A DNA stretch of 64,000 nucleotides from Batkoa obscura (Eukaryota > Entomophthoromycota > Entomophthoromycetes > Entomophthorales > Batkoaceae), in contig JASVEC010000004.1 of NCBI GenBank assembly GCA_030770535.1, positions 558,001 to 622,000 of the forward strand, read 5' to 3'. Below, in pieces: positions 36,517-49,924 of the stretch; positions within the stretch are counted from its first letter, which is position 1, and every line of letters starts with the position of its first letter. The notes beneath the pieces are model-generated. The model searched no databases. It had not been told where the DNA came from and saw nothing but the letters and a program-made list of their open reading frames with translations. The position numbers and the translations under genes were made by a program.

Positions 36517-39500
36517 TTATTCAATATTAAATTCACCTGGCATTTTGAAATTCATTTTAGAATTTTCTTCATTTTGGTTAACTTGTTCATTTAACATACT
36601 TTCATTAATAAGTTGATAAGTTGGTATAAAATTCCAAAAGGTATTTTTAATATCTTCCTTATCCTTAGCAATTGTATATCTTTTCTTTATCTCTTCATTT
36701 TCAGTAGGAATCTAAATTTAATATTAAAAAATATAAACTTATAAAAATAAATAATCACTTACTAAAAACAACTTTTCAATTAAATTTAAACAATTCTTAA
36801 ATTTTAATATTAAATTAGAATATTGTTGACTTAACTCACCTTGATTTTGAATTAATTCATTAATCATATCAATTAATTTTAAATGAAATTCATAACCAAA
36901 TAATTGAATTTTACCACTATTACTTTGATTTAATTGGATATTATACCATTCAAGTCGTACAATTATAAAATTTATTGAATAATTTAATTCTTTCATCTAA
37001 TTAAAATAAATGTTATTAATATTAATAATAATAATATTATTAAATTCACCTTATTTTGTAGAGAAAATAATTGCATATAATTAAAACCTAACTTATTAAA
37101 TTGCATCATTTGATTTTTTAAAAATCTTAAATAAAGTTGATATTCTTCATTATCTTTAATAATTGTTGCTTCTTTAGGTAATTGAAATATACTTTGTTCT
37201 TGTTGAATTTGTAATTGATTTTCATTTTTGATTATCGATTCCACTAAATTGAAATTTATTAATATAAATTATAATTATTAATTTTAAAATATATTAACTT
37301 ACCATTTTTGATAATTTGTAATAATTTATTATCATTATAAAAATTTAATATTTTTTCAAAATAATTACAATAATTGTATATTCTATTAGCATCTATTAAG
37401 ATAAAGGATTAGTATTAATATTATAAAATTATTTTGTTATAAAATTTACTTGGTTGAATTTTCATTTCATCTAATTCATTAATACCACGTTGAACAAAAA
37501 TCAATAATAATTGAATATATAAATTAAAATTATCAATTGTAAATGTTTCCCTATAATTATTAACATATAAAATATTAATTTCTTAAATTAAACTTACCAT
37601 TTCTCTACATTAGGACTATTTAAATTATTATGCCATGGAAATAAATATTCTAATATAATATCCACTAACTAATAAAATTAATTATAAATTAAATTAAAAA
37701 TTAAATTTCAATTACCAAATAAAATGAAGTATCTAATTCCCAATTAGATAAACCATCGATGTATAGTTGAAAATTAATTGGTTGTAAATCTGAATACAGT
37801 TTTCTAGTACAAACAATTAATAATTAATTTAAATTATATTATTATATTATTATATTATTATATTATTATATTATTATTTAAATAAAAATAATATTATTAC
37901 CTCCAATATTCATTGTAAAATAATTGAATATCATTCCAATCAATTGATATATCAATAAATACATTCGATATACTTAAATTTAATTGATTTTGTACCATTT
38001 GGATTACTTTAATTAATAAAATGGAAGGATTTGACTTTTCTGTTTCACCCTAAAATAAAAACTATTAAACTGTTTCCTCCTATTATAATAAACAACTTAC
38101 ATTAAAATCCCTATTTTCCATAGTAGTTTCACTTAAATTAATCAAATATAATTGTTTATAAAGATTAATAAATAAAATAGATATTGGTAACTTTAAATTA
38201 TTATTATTTTGATTTGTGTTATTATTATTATTTGTCATCTTCTCTTTTAATAATTGAATATTAAAATATTTATTTAAATAATATTGATCATTTAATTTAT
38301 CTATATCATTAACTATAATTTCCATTAAATAACTTTTGAATATTCGAAAATATAAAGCTCCATTTGTTGTATTTACATTATTATCTTTAGTCTATTGAAA
38401 TAATATTAGTATATATTATCATATTATTATAAATTATTATTACTCTATTAAATTGACAATAATACCAAGTTATTAATTTATAAATTAAATATTCATAACC
38501 ATCTTTAAAAATAATAATAATTAATATTAAACTAATTACATAATAGAATTAAAACTTACTAAATACCACTGACTTTAACTTAGAATTATAATAAGGCATT
38601 AAAAATGAAATTACATTTGGAATATCCGTTATTGTATTTTTAGGGTAAAGTGAAGACTAAAATAATAATGATTAAACAAATAATAATTAAATTTATAAAA
38701 ATAAAATAAAGTAAAATAAAATAATTATAAACTTACTAATAATTCATTTTCTAAAATATTAAATTGAAAATTTCCATTTAATTGAATTTTATCTAACCAT
38801 TGATATAATATTCCATTTCTTGCCATTAATTTTTCCATTTGTATTTGAATTTCATTTATTCGATTGATTTCATTATCATTTAATAAAGTCATTAAAAAAT
38901 TATTATAATATCCAAGCCAACCACTAAATATGGATTAACAATTAACTTAAACTACTTTAATAATTAATAAGAATTCAACTTACCAAAACATATCATTACC
39001 AAATAAGTCCTCTATAATTAATTGTAAAAACAAAGTAATCGTTTGAATACTATTGAATTCTGTTTTATCATTAAATTGTATTAATTTATTCTCTAATAAT
39101 TCATTCAATTTTATTATTGTTTCAATATATTCTTGTTCAAAATCAACACTTGTATTACTGGTTAATTTTTGATGTTGACAACAAATTTTATTATTTTTAC
39201 AACTTGGATTCATACATACCCCAACTTTTAATTTCAATAATAGAAAGTTAACTATAATCTGATATGTTAAACTATCAAATAACTTAATATCTAATTGATG
39301 GAATTTAGTATTAATATAATTTTCTAAATAAATTTCAAATAATTTCTCTTGATTCATCTCTTTAACTTCTATCTTATTCTCTTTGTTTTCTACTTTATAA
39401 TTAGATTGGTAAAAATCTTGAAATTGATATTCTATATCTTTCTGTTTTATAGATTCATAAATTGCTTTAACTTCATTGAAATCATTTCCTTGTTTTTTGG

Positions 39501-39519
39501 TTTGATATTGTAAGTCCAT
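36517..39519 (-). CDS. SMPD4 (neutral sphingomyelinase 3)-like protein
   Basis: A 13-exon minus-strand gene of roughly 763 residues. From first to last the exons begin with MDLQYQTKK, CGWLGYYNN, SSLYPKN, NGYEYLIYK, TKDNNVN, GETEKSN, KLYSDLQP, LVDIILEY, ETFTIDNF, NANRIYNY, VESIIKNE, MKELNYS and IPTENEE. The stretch YLFPWHNNLNSP, then EKWETFTIDNFNLYIQLLL and VQRGINELD, agrees in order and spacing with the conserved middle of animal SMPD4, which I recall as a YxxPWR motif, EKWAPFV and a long helix. SMPD4 sits in the ER/nuclear envelope; its enzymatic role is debated. A Cys-rich spot, CMNPSCKNNKICC, lies near residue 120. It lies just downstream of the flippase gene, 99 bp apart tail to tail. The family call is inferred from one region. 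Confidence 0.58.
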
Positions 39520-39645
39520 AATTGATAGTTATGACACAAAGATGAATTGAATCAAAATAAATATCATCAATTTTTATTTGTGATTAAAAAATCAATCCCT
39601 TTAAATTCAATAATTGGTTGAATTTAAAAAAAAGCATGAAAAGAA

Positions 39646-39680
39646 AAAAGAAAAAAGAAAAAAGAAAAAAGAAAAAAGCA
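39646..39680. repeat. Simple repeat (GAAAAAA)n
   Basis: Five seven-base G-plus-A units lie in the 260-bp gap between the SMPD4-like gene start and the GRC3 stop. The gap otherwise holds the promoter of the SMPD4-like gene. Confidence 0.8.
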
Positions 39681-39782
39681 TTGTTCATTAATAATAAAGT
39701 CAAATAAATAAAAGTAATCAAATAAACATAAAAGCATTAATAGGAACTCTATATAATTTTATTTAAAATTAATTCAACTCTA

Positions 39783-42282
39783 TTATCTTCCCCCTCTTAA
39801 AATATTAGCTCGACTTTGTTTCCCTAATGAGATACCACCTCTTAACTTCTTAGGATTATAAATGAGATATGGTGGATGAATCGAATCTCCTTGATTTAAA
39901 TAATTAAATCCATAAACTTTCATCCATAAATTATTTTCAATATAATGTTCAATTGGTAATTTAATATTCCCAATAACAATCGTTGTTATTTGTTTTACTT
40001 CTTCTATGTTTAAGTTTGTTATTAATTGAAATTCATTATTTATTTTATTTATATTTTTTATTAGTCCTATTCCTAAACAATTGTAGTATTCAGGAGGTGG
40101 ATAACTTAAAATATTGTGTGGTATTAATTTAGGAATATTATTATTATTATTATTAATCTTATACTCTTCATTGATTTTATATAAACCAACAATAGATAAA
40201 TTTAATGCAAATAATAATTGAGATAAAGGCAATTCCCCATTTAAACAATAATATTCATATTGATTAATATTACATAAATATGGTACTTTTTCTATCAATT
40301 TAATATTATTATTCAACAAATAACAAGTCAAATTGAAATTTCTATAATGTTCAGGTGTATATTTTGTATAATATTTAATAACTTCATTCTCTTCTTTTTT
40401 TAATTTATAATATTTTTTGTATTGATTGTATTTAGTTATTAATTTTGTATTATTATTATTATTATTATTATTATTTTCCATTTCAATTATAAAATTAGGT
40501 TGAATTAAATTAATTATTGATAATAAGGATTCATACCCTAACCCTTTAATCCATCCATTTGTATTTATTATTAATGGTAATTGACTATTATTGTTTTCTT
40601 TGTATTGCTGATATTTTATAAATAATTGTTGCACTATTTCTAAATAATGTTCTGGGCTATTTTTAATATGTGTATCCCCTAGAAAATAACTATTTTCACT
40701 TTTTCTTAATTGAGTAAATGGAGCACCTATTTATTGCTAGTTATTTTCTATTTTATTATATAATATTAATATTACCTAATACCGGCTCCGATATTAAATG
40801 TGACGATAATAAACCAGGTGGTGTAAAATCAGATTGTCCAGGATCGGTATTAATTAATGCAATTTCATTTAATCTATTAATTATATATTGTTATTATATT
40901 ATTCTTAATATAGTAAATAAATTTACTTATTTAAAAACTTATTAGTTAAATATTTTGAAAATGTAGATTTACCACTATCTTTATCACCACATATTAAAAT
41001 AATTGGTATTTCATTATCTTCACTATTATTATTATCAAATTCTTTCATTATTTCATTTGCAGTTGATTCCCACTCATTTGAAATAATCAAATCAACTAAT
41101 CCAGGTTGAGGTTTAATTATCTAATATCAAAAAATAAATACACATGTATAAATCAATAAAAAAATAACACTTACCGGAATAAAAGTATCCCATAACACAT
41201 TGATATTATATTTATCCTTCTCATTATTATCTATATCGCCATTATTCTCATTAACATAATTAAGCTCTTCTTTTAATTTAAATACAAATTTAAAATTATT
41301 ATCTAAATCTACAAACTTCATACATTCATTATCCAATTCATTAATAAATATTATTGTATCAAATGTACTTGAATATTCTAAATCACATTTAGTTCTTATC
41401 ATTTCACTTTCTTCGCTTCTATAATAGTTTTCTTTTTCAATTTCTTTTTGTTGAGTCGAATTATGATTAACAACATTACTCATTCTATTTTTAAAAAATA
41501 CTAATTCTTCTTTTTCTTGTATTTTAACTACATCCTTATTATCTTCTTTATCTTTGACCTCACTTTCGACAGCCGTAATCGAATACAACGCTTGACTTTT
41601 TGAATTATAACATTCAATAAAACTAATTAAATCACCTCTATTTTTACTTTGTTTTTGAATATAACCATTAATATTAACACTTCCTTTAATAACACTTAAT
41701 TTGATACCACCAAGAAATACAAGTTTCTAAATTGATATTTGGATTATTAAATAAGGATAAAAAAGAGTTGATAAAAATTGATTTACCTCATCGTTAAATA
41801 AACCTATTACCAAAGAGTTATTGAATTTAAATACTCGGGTTTCATCCCATGGGAAAGTACATTGACAACCTTCGGCTACTCTTTTTTTAAAAAGACAATA
41901 TAAATCTATTTATAGTAATTTTTGATTATAAAACTTACTTTTCCTCTTTCCTTTTTCTTTTATTACTTTTATCTTTAATCGTCTCCATTTCCTTCTCTTC
42001 CATTTCCTCCATTGCTTCTTCACCTTCTATTTCTTTTATCTCTTCTTCTTCAATTCTATCTATTTCTTCCATCTTTTCTATTTCTTCTTCTATATCCTCT
42101 CTATCACTTAAATCTTCTCTTTCATCGATATCCTGATCCTCTTCTATTTCTTCCTTTTTTGATCCTTTACTTGAAGCTTTTGATGAGTTTTTATTATTCT
42201 TTATGGTGATCGTGTCTTCATAATTTAAAACTGTTTTGGATTCCGAAGTGTTTATTAAATCAAAGGGGTTACTTGGGTTCAT
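39783..42282 (-). CDS. GRC3: Polynucleotide 5'-hydroxyl-kinase Grc3/NOL9
   Basis: Nucleolar RNA kinase that with Las1 processes ITS2 of pre-rRNA. Exons 42282-41939, 41880-41787, 41726-41175, 41120-40927, 40873-40776 and 40726-39783 join in frame to 741 residues. Order: a strongly acidic Glu-rich N-terminus with NKRKRK; a beta-rich domain (FLGGIKLSVIKGSVNINGY); the P-loop kinase with GDKDSGKST, the DPGQSDFTPPGL Walker-B-like segment and GAPFTQLR; NTNGWIKGLGYESLL; and a C-terminal domain ending in RGGR. DPGQ..FTPPG and the NTxGWxKGLG motif are diagnostic. Asn runs interrupt the C-terminal half. Upstream of it on the same strand is COX23, 192 bp away. Confidence 0.93.
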
Positions 42283-42473
42283 CTCTTTTTTTAATGGAAA
42301 AATGAGTGAAAGTGAATTTAGAATGAAAGTTTTTTTTGAGATTCGAACTTTCTTTTAGAAAGAATAGGAATTGGGTTATTTGAAAGTTGAATTCTAAGAT
42401 ATATTTAAAAGGAATGTATGAGTATAAGTTTAACGTTCAAAGACATAAATAAATAAATAAAATAATTTTATTT

Positions 42474-42862
42474 TTAATTTGAATTCTTAGGGTTTGTTGG
42501 TGGTTCCGGATTTTTATTTGAACCTTTTGAATAAAATATACCATTCTTTAGTCGCTCTTCAATACGTACTTTGGTCTAAAATAAACAAGATGAATAAATA
42601 CAACATAAAACACAACGATAATAACCAAAGTGAAAATGCATAATGTTTGGTCTATATATATATATATCAGTTAAATAAACACAAATCTTACCCAATATTT
42701 TTTACAATCTCTATATTCTTGAAATAAATCATTACATTTACTTTTGTTTAAATAATTTTCTTGTAAACATTTTAAACTTCTTTTGGATTCAAATTCACAC
42801 GGTTCATAATACTCAGAGGCACTCTTTAATTCCATTTTATCTTTCTTTTCTTGCGATGTCAT
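42474..42862 (-). CDS. COX23: Twin CX9C mitochondrial protein Cox23
   Basis: Small intermembrane-space protein needed for cytochrome c oxidase assembly, imported through the Mia40 relay. Exons 42862-42692 and 42575-42474 encode 90 residues. Two CX9C pairs are visible: CEFESKRSLKC and CNDLFQEYRDC, in the order typical of Cox23, flanked by SEYYEP before and KKYW after. I chose the ATG at 42862 (MTSQEKK). The open frame runs 27 codons further upstream to 42943, but that extension (starting MIEKTINSSKK) is basic and not expected in this family. The C-terminal tail after the intron is Asn/Pro-rich. Confidence 0.88.
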
Positions 42863-43606
42863 TGTATTATTTTTGAATTTTATAAAAAAAGCTGTAGGTT
42901 GAAGATTGATTTTTTTTGAACTATTGATAGTTTTCTCGATCAAAAAGACCTCTGAAAAAAAATCACTTTCATATCAACCTTAATCAAGAATCAAGAATCA
43001 AAATCAAAAACTACTATTATTTATTAGTACCTTTTATTCCAGTTTAAAAAAAATTAATATCACAATTATTAAATTTATAACAATAAACATTTTAAAATTG
43101 TTTTAGCGTTTATTAATAAAAGTTTTACATTATATAAATAATTAATATTTAAAAAAAAATTATAACTCAGCACTTCACTAGGTAAGCTATACAAGAGCCA
43201 TCTGCTTATTTTATTGCAAAAATAATATATCAATTGGAATAGGGTACCTATTCAGGAATTATATCCGGAAGTAGCCACTTTGGTTAGTGATCCTGAGGTC
43301 CTGACATGGAAAGCTTTATACAAACTGAGCACTCCTAGCTGTCTGCATTCTTTTTAACTCTAAGATCGTTACATCATAGAACACTTTTCAAAAAATTATG
43401 TTCTATTAATTCACTCCTCCCTACCTCTTTTTCCTACTCTTTTCTCCTTCAGTTTTTAAACTTTTAAAAATAGAAATCAATTGAGTTCTATTTGAACTTC
43501 AAAATTTAAAGAATTAACAAAAACAAAAACACAATCCTTTATAGATATACAAATTTATTTATTAATGAGCATTTATAAATAGCTAGATTTCATCTTATTA
43601 TCAGCT
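42863..43606. other. Intergenic with a GC-richer open segment
   Basis: About 740 bases between COX23 and the PEX30-like gene. The segment 43230-43360 is much less AT-rich than its surroundings and reads on the plus strand as ELYPEVATLVSDPEVLTW, then KALYKLSTPSC and a stop. It has no start codon in frame nearby. It could be a relic of another gene or a conserved non-coding patch. I cannot assign it. Confidence 0.3.
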
Positions 43607-45315
43607 TTACTCTACAATTTTAGATAAAGTAGCTACTCTTTCCCATTTTCTACAGCGCATTTGGTACTTTTTCAATCCAAACGTATAATTGACATATTCC
43701 TTATTTGAATGAAATCCATACTTCATATCTCCATATTGCCAGCCTTCTGAATCTCTTAATTCTTTTGATTCATCATCTAAAATTATTGTTATTAGTATTT
43801 GATGATTACAATGATGTATGTTGTATAATTTATATTAATACTGTTTTTATTATATATGATTACTTACCAATAAAACTCCATTCAGTATTCCATTTCCAAA
43901 TATATTCATTTGTAATTTTTTGATTCTCTTTAATCTCATATGTAATTGTTGGTAAGGGTAATTCAATTAAATTTTTGGGCTGACTTGGTTCATTTCGATT
44001 ATTTACCCTAATAAAATATTACAAATATAAATATTGTATTATATCTTACTATTATATTATAGATTTACCAATTAGGAGGATCATTAAGTAACATTTGAGG
44101 TAAATAACCAAATTTACCATGATATCTTTGATATTCAAATAATATAAATTTAATTTTTAGTAAAGAAATATTTTTATCTTCCATAGAATTATCATCGTTA
44201 ATAGCTTGATTATAATCTGGCATCATAAATTCACTTGGTTTAGGTGTAAAAGATTCACTTGATGTACTACTACATGTAGATGAATACACTCTTTCTAATT
44301 CTTTCCTTTCTATAGCTTGATTGATTTCTCCTTCTTTATTATTATTATCAATGTTGTATTCGTAATTGTAGGATTGACTTTGTTTGGATAACGGTAAGGA
44401 ATATAGGGATTGTAATGAACTTTCATTATCGTTACGTGTAACAGTTGTACTAGTATTGAGTGGCAGTGGGTTTGAGTTTGATTTATTCATATCTAAAAAT
44501 TTACGACTCAATTTATGTATTGGTGTTACTGGAATTGACATTGATGTATTATAATTTAATTGCTTATTATTATATCTATCTACATGATTGTAATTAATGT
44601 TATTAGCATTGAATAATGCTAATTCTTCATCCTTAATATTTAAATAAAACAGTTTTAATTTATCAGCCTTATCATAAAGTGTATTGATAATCGTATTAAT
44701 AAAGGTATGGTTTAAAATAATAATTAAAACAAGTTTTCTTATTTTTTTATAATCCTCAATAGTTTCAAATAAGATCAAATTACCAGCAATTAATAACAAA
44801 TAATTCAATGGGATTATATCAACTGTAAATTTCCATATTGGAAAGCCCATTATAGCCGCTATACTTATCTCTTTACTTCTTTCAATCATGATTAACTTAT
44901 ATTCTTGTACATTATGAATCATTTTTTTTCCTTCTTGAAATAAAATTTGTATTCCTTCAATCTTCTTTTCAATTCGTGCTTCTTTTGAATTTTCTATTGA
45001 TATCAATATTAGTATCTTATTATATTGTCATATCATATTGTTCTTACCTAGATGACTACTTAATTTTGAATCAATTGATAACACCCAAGTAAACACAATA
45101 AGTAAAATAGGACTATAAACTAATAACTGATGATAATAAATACAGATAAAACCCCAAAATAAAGAGAGTAACAATTTGTATTTTGTTTGATAAATAACAT
45201 TTTTGACTTTTGGTATAATACTTAAACTTTGATTAGCGATTGAAATCGAATTAAATGTTAACTTATAAAGATTATAAATATCTTTCAAATTATCTCTATA
45301 AGATAGTTGCTCCAT
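43607..45315 (-). CDS. Pex30/Pex23-like peroxin with dysferlin domain
   Basis: ER-membrane protein of the Pex30/31/32 (Pex23) group that shapes ER at peroxisome and lipid-droplet contact sites. Exons 45315-45048, 44993-44069, 44007-43868 and 43776-43607 give 500 residues. Residues about 48-85 and 130-190 contain paired hydrophobic segments (KLLLSLFWGFICIYYHQLL and the LNYLLLIAGNLILFET region) typical of the reticulon-like part. After a Ser/Asn-rich linker, the C-terminus has a dysferlin N/C module: EIKENQKI, EYIWKWNTEWSF, GWQYGDMKYGF and YQMRCRKWERVA. The last element is the (R)xRxW of DysFC. Several paralogues exist in fungi, so I give no symbol. Confidence 0.78.
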
Positions 45316-46030
45316 TTTATCGAATTTATAAAAGTTATTAAGTTATTAAAATTGAAAAAAGGTTTGATTGTATTTTTTTATAAATCTAAAGAAAATTATC
45401 AATCATAAATAACTAACCATTAGTTAATTCGTTTATCATTTGAAAATAAGTGTGTCAACTAACTCCCACTTTAACTTCTCTTATATTTCTTAATTTAGTA
45501 AAAAAAAATTCTCATTATAAGCTTATTAAGTTTAATTAATCTTTCAATATCTTTAATTAGTCAGGTAAAACTTATGCTTGATCTTTCTATAAAAATTGTA
45601 TATTTTTATATATTTACTATATATTTTATCTTTTATTACTATTGTTTCATGTCACTATCATTACTCATTACTACTATTTCAATCTCTCATTGCTATTATT
45701 TACTATTATTCTTTCGGAAAATTTAACCGTGAAGTTAGTTATTTTTAAAATTTAAGATATTTTAATTTCCGATATTAAATAAAATTAGATTTGTTCTTAC
45801 ATAAAACAAGAGATAATTAATAAGCATTTTATTTTGTATAATTAAAAAAATATTAGAATATATTTGCCACTACATTAAGCTATACTATCAATACTAAGTA
45901 TCTTTTTAAAATACCAAAAATGCATTATTGATGAAATTATTTAACTACGCGGGTATCTGATTTTATTTTTATTTTTTATCGTTTTTATCAATCGGAAATT
46001 TTGGAAGACTTTAGGCTCAATTCAAATAAT
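45316..46030. promoter_or_regulatory. Divergent promoter region, PEX30-like / HEI10
   Basis: About 715 AT-rich bases separate the two divergent starts. No frame, repeat or named site is recognised. Confidence 0.4.
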
Positions 46031-47234
46031 ATGGATTTTAATTTAAAATGCAACAATATTAAATGCAGAAAAGTGCTTAGTCAATTTAGTAAAGCATGTA
46101 TAACTATATGTTCACGTAAATTTATTTTTAAAGAATAACATATACGCTATAAGGTTAACGTTATAGATATATTTTGTACTTCTTGTGCTAATAAATTCTT
46201 TTCAATTTCATTAATATGCCCAGCATGTGAATCAAATTTATCTGAAAAGTAGATTTAAGTCTATTTTATTTCTGTATTAAATTATTTAGGAATGATATTA
46301 TAATCACAAATTTAAAACCAAATGAAACTTTCAAAAATGTGAGTATTTTATTTATTTTTTATTTTTTAATATTGAGATCCAGTCTGCATTATCTGGTTTG
46401 CATCCAGATATTGTTATTGAAATTTGCTCAAAAGCTTTTTCTTTTTGGAATTATCAAGTTACTCAAGAAATATACTGTCAAGAGCTGATAGCAAAGGCAT
46501 TGGGGGAGAAAAAAGCATTAGCTGAAAAACAATTAAAGGATGTGATAAGCTCGGCAAATAATGAAATTAATAGTAAGCTTTAGTCATGTTAATTATATCA
46601 ACTATTTATTATTATTCTAGTACTTCAAAAGAAGATTCATAGTTTGACTATAAAAGATAGGTATCAAGGAAATAAAATTTATAAAATTTATTAGGTTTAA
46701 AACAAGAGAAAGAATTGGAAAAAAAGAAAATGAATGAGCTTTCAAATCAATATTCTGAAAAAAGTCGACAATTAAATAAATTACAAGTAAATAGATTTAA
46801 TCATAATTATAATTATAATATAGTAACTCTACTTTTAGGTATTATATGATAAATTGAAACGAAGGCAAATGGCAATGAGTGCTCAAAATTCGATTAATAC
46901 TAATTTTTATAATGAGGGTAATATTCTACAAAATACCAACTTTACACCAAGAACCATGAAAAATCATATGCCATTTAAAGTAAATTACTATTTATTAAAA
47001 TAGAAATGAATATTTAATATGTACGTTAGGCAGATACAAGAGATGAATCTACACCCCATTATAAATCTAAAAATAATATAAATTATAATTTTAAAAATAG
47101 TAATATTGAATATAATTAGTATATTATTTTATTAATTGATTGTAAAACTAGGTGATAGATTAACGATTAGTCCGCGTAATACCATTAATAGTGGAAAGAG
47201 CGACTCAAGCTTTATTCATTTATTTCCAAAATAA
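46031..47234 (+). CDS. HEI10: HEI10/CCNB1IP1-type RING protein
   Basis: RING-finger, coiled-coil protein of the Zip3/HEI10 group, which marks crossover sites at meiosis and acts as a SUMO/ubiquitin E3. Nine exons (46031-46115, 46167-46248, 46290-46338, 46383-46572, 46621-46641, 46695-46786, 46839-46979, 47030-47099, 47152-47234) join in frame to 270 residues. The RING reads CNNIKC, then CSHIFCTSC and CPAC. It is followed by the family signature GLHPDIVIEICSKAFSFW and QVTQEIYCQEL, a coiled coil (LKQEKELEKKKMNEL) and a basic Asn/Ser-rich tail. Exon 5 is 21 nt. One intron uses an unusual GTTTGA donor, which I chose because it alone keeps the frame. The match to CCNB1IP1 homologues is strong along the first 120 residues. 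Confidence 0.88.
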
Positions 47235-47322
47235 AATGCTATTCGTCTTTACGAAAAAATGTTATATTAATATAAATTAAGTTTATTATTTAGAATAAAT
47301 AGTAATGAGGGTAAATATTAAA

Positions 47323-48856
47323 TTATAAGTTTTGGATTTGAGTTATTACATAATCTTTTTCTTCTTTAAATCGAGTATCATCTGAACAAAATTATTATCA
47401 ATAAAGAATAAATAAAACTATAAACTAACTTACTATTTTTATCGTTATGAAATTTTTCTAAATATTCTATTAATTTATCCTTATTTTTAATCAAAATATC
47501 CTGAATTTGAGGCGCCTTTTTAGGGTTAGCAACAAAGATCTAATAATATAATGAGTTAAACTATATATTGAATATAACAATGATTTATGTACTTACTTTA
47601 AATATATGAAAGCTTTCTATTTGAATATTTTTACTTTTATCTTTTAATAAATTCATACAAATTTTTAGATTATTTTTTTTAGATATAAAAATAGTCATGA
47701 TTCTAAAGTTAGTACGATCTAATAACAAATCGGCTAACAGCTATATTAAAAATGAGAGAGTTAATGATTATTACTATATACTATGCATAATTTTAAACAA
47801 AACATACTTTAATAGCCAACCGACGTACTGCATAATTACTATTTAAAACCAACACTTCATATTTGGCAAAGAACTAAAAAGAAATAAAACATTAACATTC
47901 ATTATAACTAACAAGCAATTCAAACATACCTCATCATAATCTACCAACAATTGTTTTGCTACCATTTTACGATGTCTAGTTAAAGCTTCCTAAAAACTCC
48001 TATTAATTTTCACTATTAACACAAAAAAGGTTCCACTTACTCTAAAAGACAAGAAAGCATCGGAAGAGATATCAAAATTAGAATAATTAATATAATTAAA
48101 AAAAGCCTTAAAGTTAGTTGATTGAATTAACAATTTGGCTAAAGGTTCATATTTTAAACATTCTCTTAAAATTTGACCACAAGTTAATGCAGTGTTGGGG
48201 TTTTCATAACTGATTAAAAGTAAATGAGTTAGTTGGGAGTAAGATGAGGTTATAGAGGGGGATAATTACCTATGAAACAAAGCAAACAAAATTTCCGGTT
48301 TATTTAATATATAATTGATCATTGGCATTTGTGAATTTTCTTGAAAACGTAGTAGATTACTAAAGATTCGTATGCAGTTTTTTTTACTCTAAAAGAAAGA
48401 AAAACTATTAATATACAATATATGACATTATCCGAATATAAAAAGATATACCTCTTGATCTAATCTATCTAACTGTAATATAACCAATGGTAAAATTTCA
48501 CATCGCCTGATCTCTAATATTAATTCTTTGATTTGATGCGTTGACATTTCATTGCCTTTTGGATCAATAGATTAGTAATCAATTATACAACTAATATCTC
48601 TTAATAACCTTACCATTAACAATTAATACATCCTTCACCTGTTCCAAATATTTAGTGATATCATTAAGATGCTATTTGATTAAATAAATGACAGTTAATT
48701 CTACTTCTTTATATATTATCGTTTATATTAACTTACTTTTATTTGTATTTCATCTTGATTTGATAGCTTTTTTAAACTAGAACATAACGCTTTCACTATC
48801 TCTATAGGTGATCTTGATCTACTACGGAACATTGATTGACCTGGGAAATTGAACAT
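47323..48856 (-). CDS. HYM1: Mo25/CAB39 scaffold (Hym1)
   Basis: Armadillo-like scaffold that binds germinal-centre kinases. In fungi Hym1 acts in the RAM/MOR morphogenesis and cell-separation pathway. Ten minus-strand exons (48856-48737, 48671-48614, 48555-48452, 48388-48270, 48209-48041, 47989-47930, 47873-47808, 47740-47597, 47539-47434, 47381-47323) encode 334 residues, close to the usual 340. Distinctive blocks are [56 protein letters not shown] and [15 protein letters not shown], followed by [11 protein letters not shown] near the end. Every exon junction keeps frame. It converges on HEI10 with only 88 bp between stops. Confidence 0.93.
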
Positions 48857-49924
48857 TACTACGATTGTAGGGATTGTTTATATGATGATAGCGTATATTG
48901 TATGGTTTATTTATCAGCAATAATAATTTAAAAAGAATGAACTATTTAAAGAATACAAGAAAAAAATAATAAAATCTAAAGCCACTAAATTCTATTTATC
49001 AATAATATACTATATACTCTATTTTTTTCTTTAACATTAGAGTTAAGTTTGAGATATTTTTTTGAATTTTTAAAATTGCTTGAATTAATTTTGTTTTTGA
49101 ATTAGGAAATTAAAATAAATTTAATGCTTCAACTTGATTGGTTCAATTTTTAATTTAGTGAGATATAATTTTTTAACTTTTTTAATTTGATTTTTTAATA
49201 TGAAAAATGGATTGTCTTATTAGTTAATATACCATTACTAATTAAAAAATAACTAAATTGAGTACTGCTCTTGTGCTTTTATAGTCTAAATTGATAGACT
49301 TTAGTTTATTAATATTTTTTCATTGTTTTTTTAAATTGGTATTTCGCTTGAAATAGTAGTGGCGGGATTTAATTATAATAGAGTGTTTCTACAAACTTGA
49401 TAATATAAATTATTACATAGTTTTTATAATTGTATAAGATTTTTTTTACCCTTAGAAAAGTGACTAAATTTAAATAGTAAATAAAATTCTATTATATCAA
49501 ATAAGAGGCCAATAAATTTCTATTTATTTATAATAAAATTTAAGTAGGCTAAGCGTCTAGTTTTTTTGTTTTATATGTTAATACAAGAATTAAATAGAAT
49601 ATTTAAAAGTACCACTAATGCTTTACTAATCTATAGTAAAAAAATTCTTTTGGCTTATAAATTCTGTGCCAACTAATAGAAATGAACCAACAAGCTCTTT
49701 TACTCCTATATTATTATAAAATAAGATGCCACTTGTTAGTGCTCTTTTTAAAACTTTGTTATTTCATAGTAAATTTTCAAATATTTAAAAAACGACAAAC
49801 GACAAACGCCAACTCAAAAAAAACTCATTAAATTTAAATGTTAATTTTATTAAATGGTATAATTAAAAAAATGCTCATTAGCCTATTATTGCTAACAAAT
49901 TCTAAATCCATTCAATGGTCTATT
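48857..49924. other. Intergenic
   Basis: About 1.07 kb between the MO25 start and the stop of the GPI-protein gene. It is AT-rich with no supported frame. The first part should hold the MO25 promoter. Confidence 0.4.

Noticed and set aside
42012-42209. Leu/Phe-rich plus frame resembling a membrane peptide
   Set aside because: Antisense of the Glu-rich N-terminus of GRC3.
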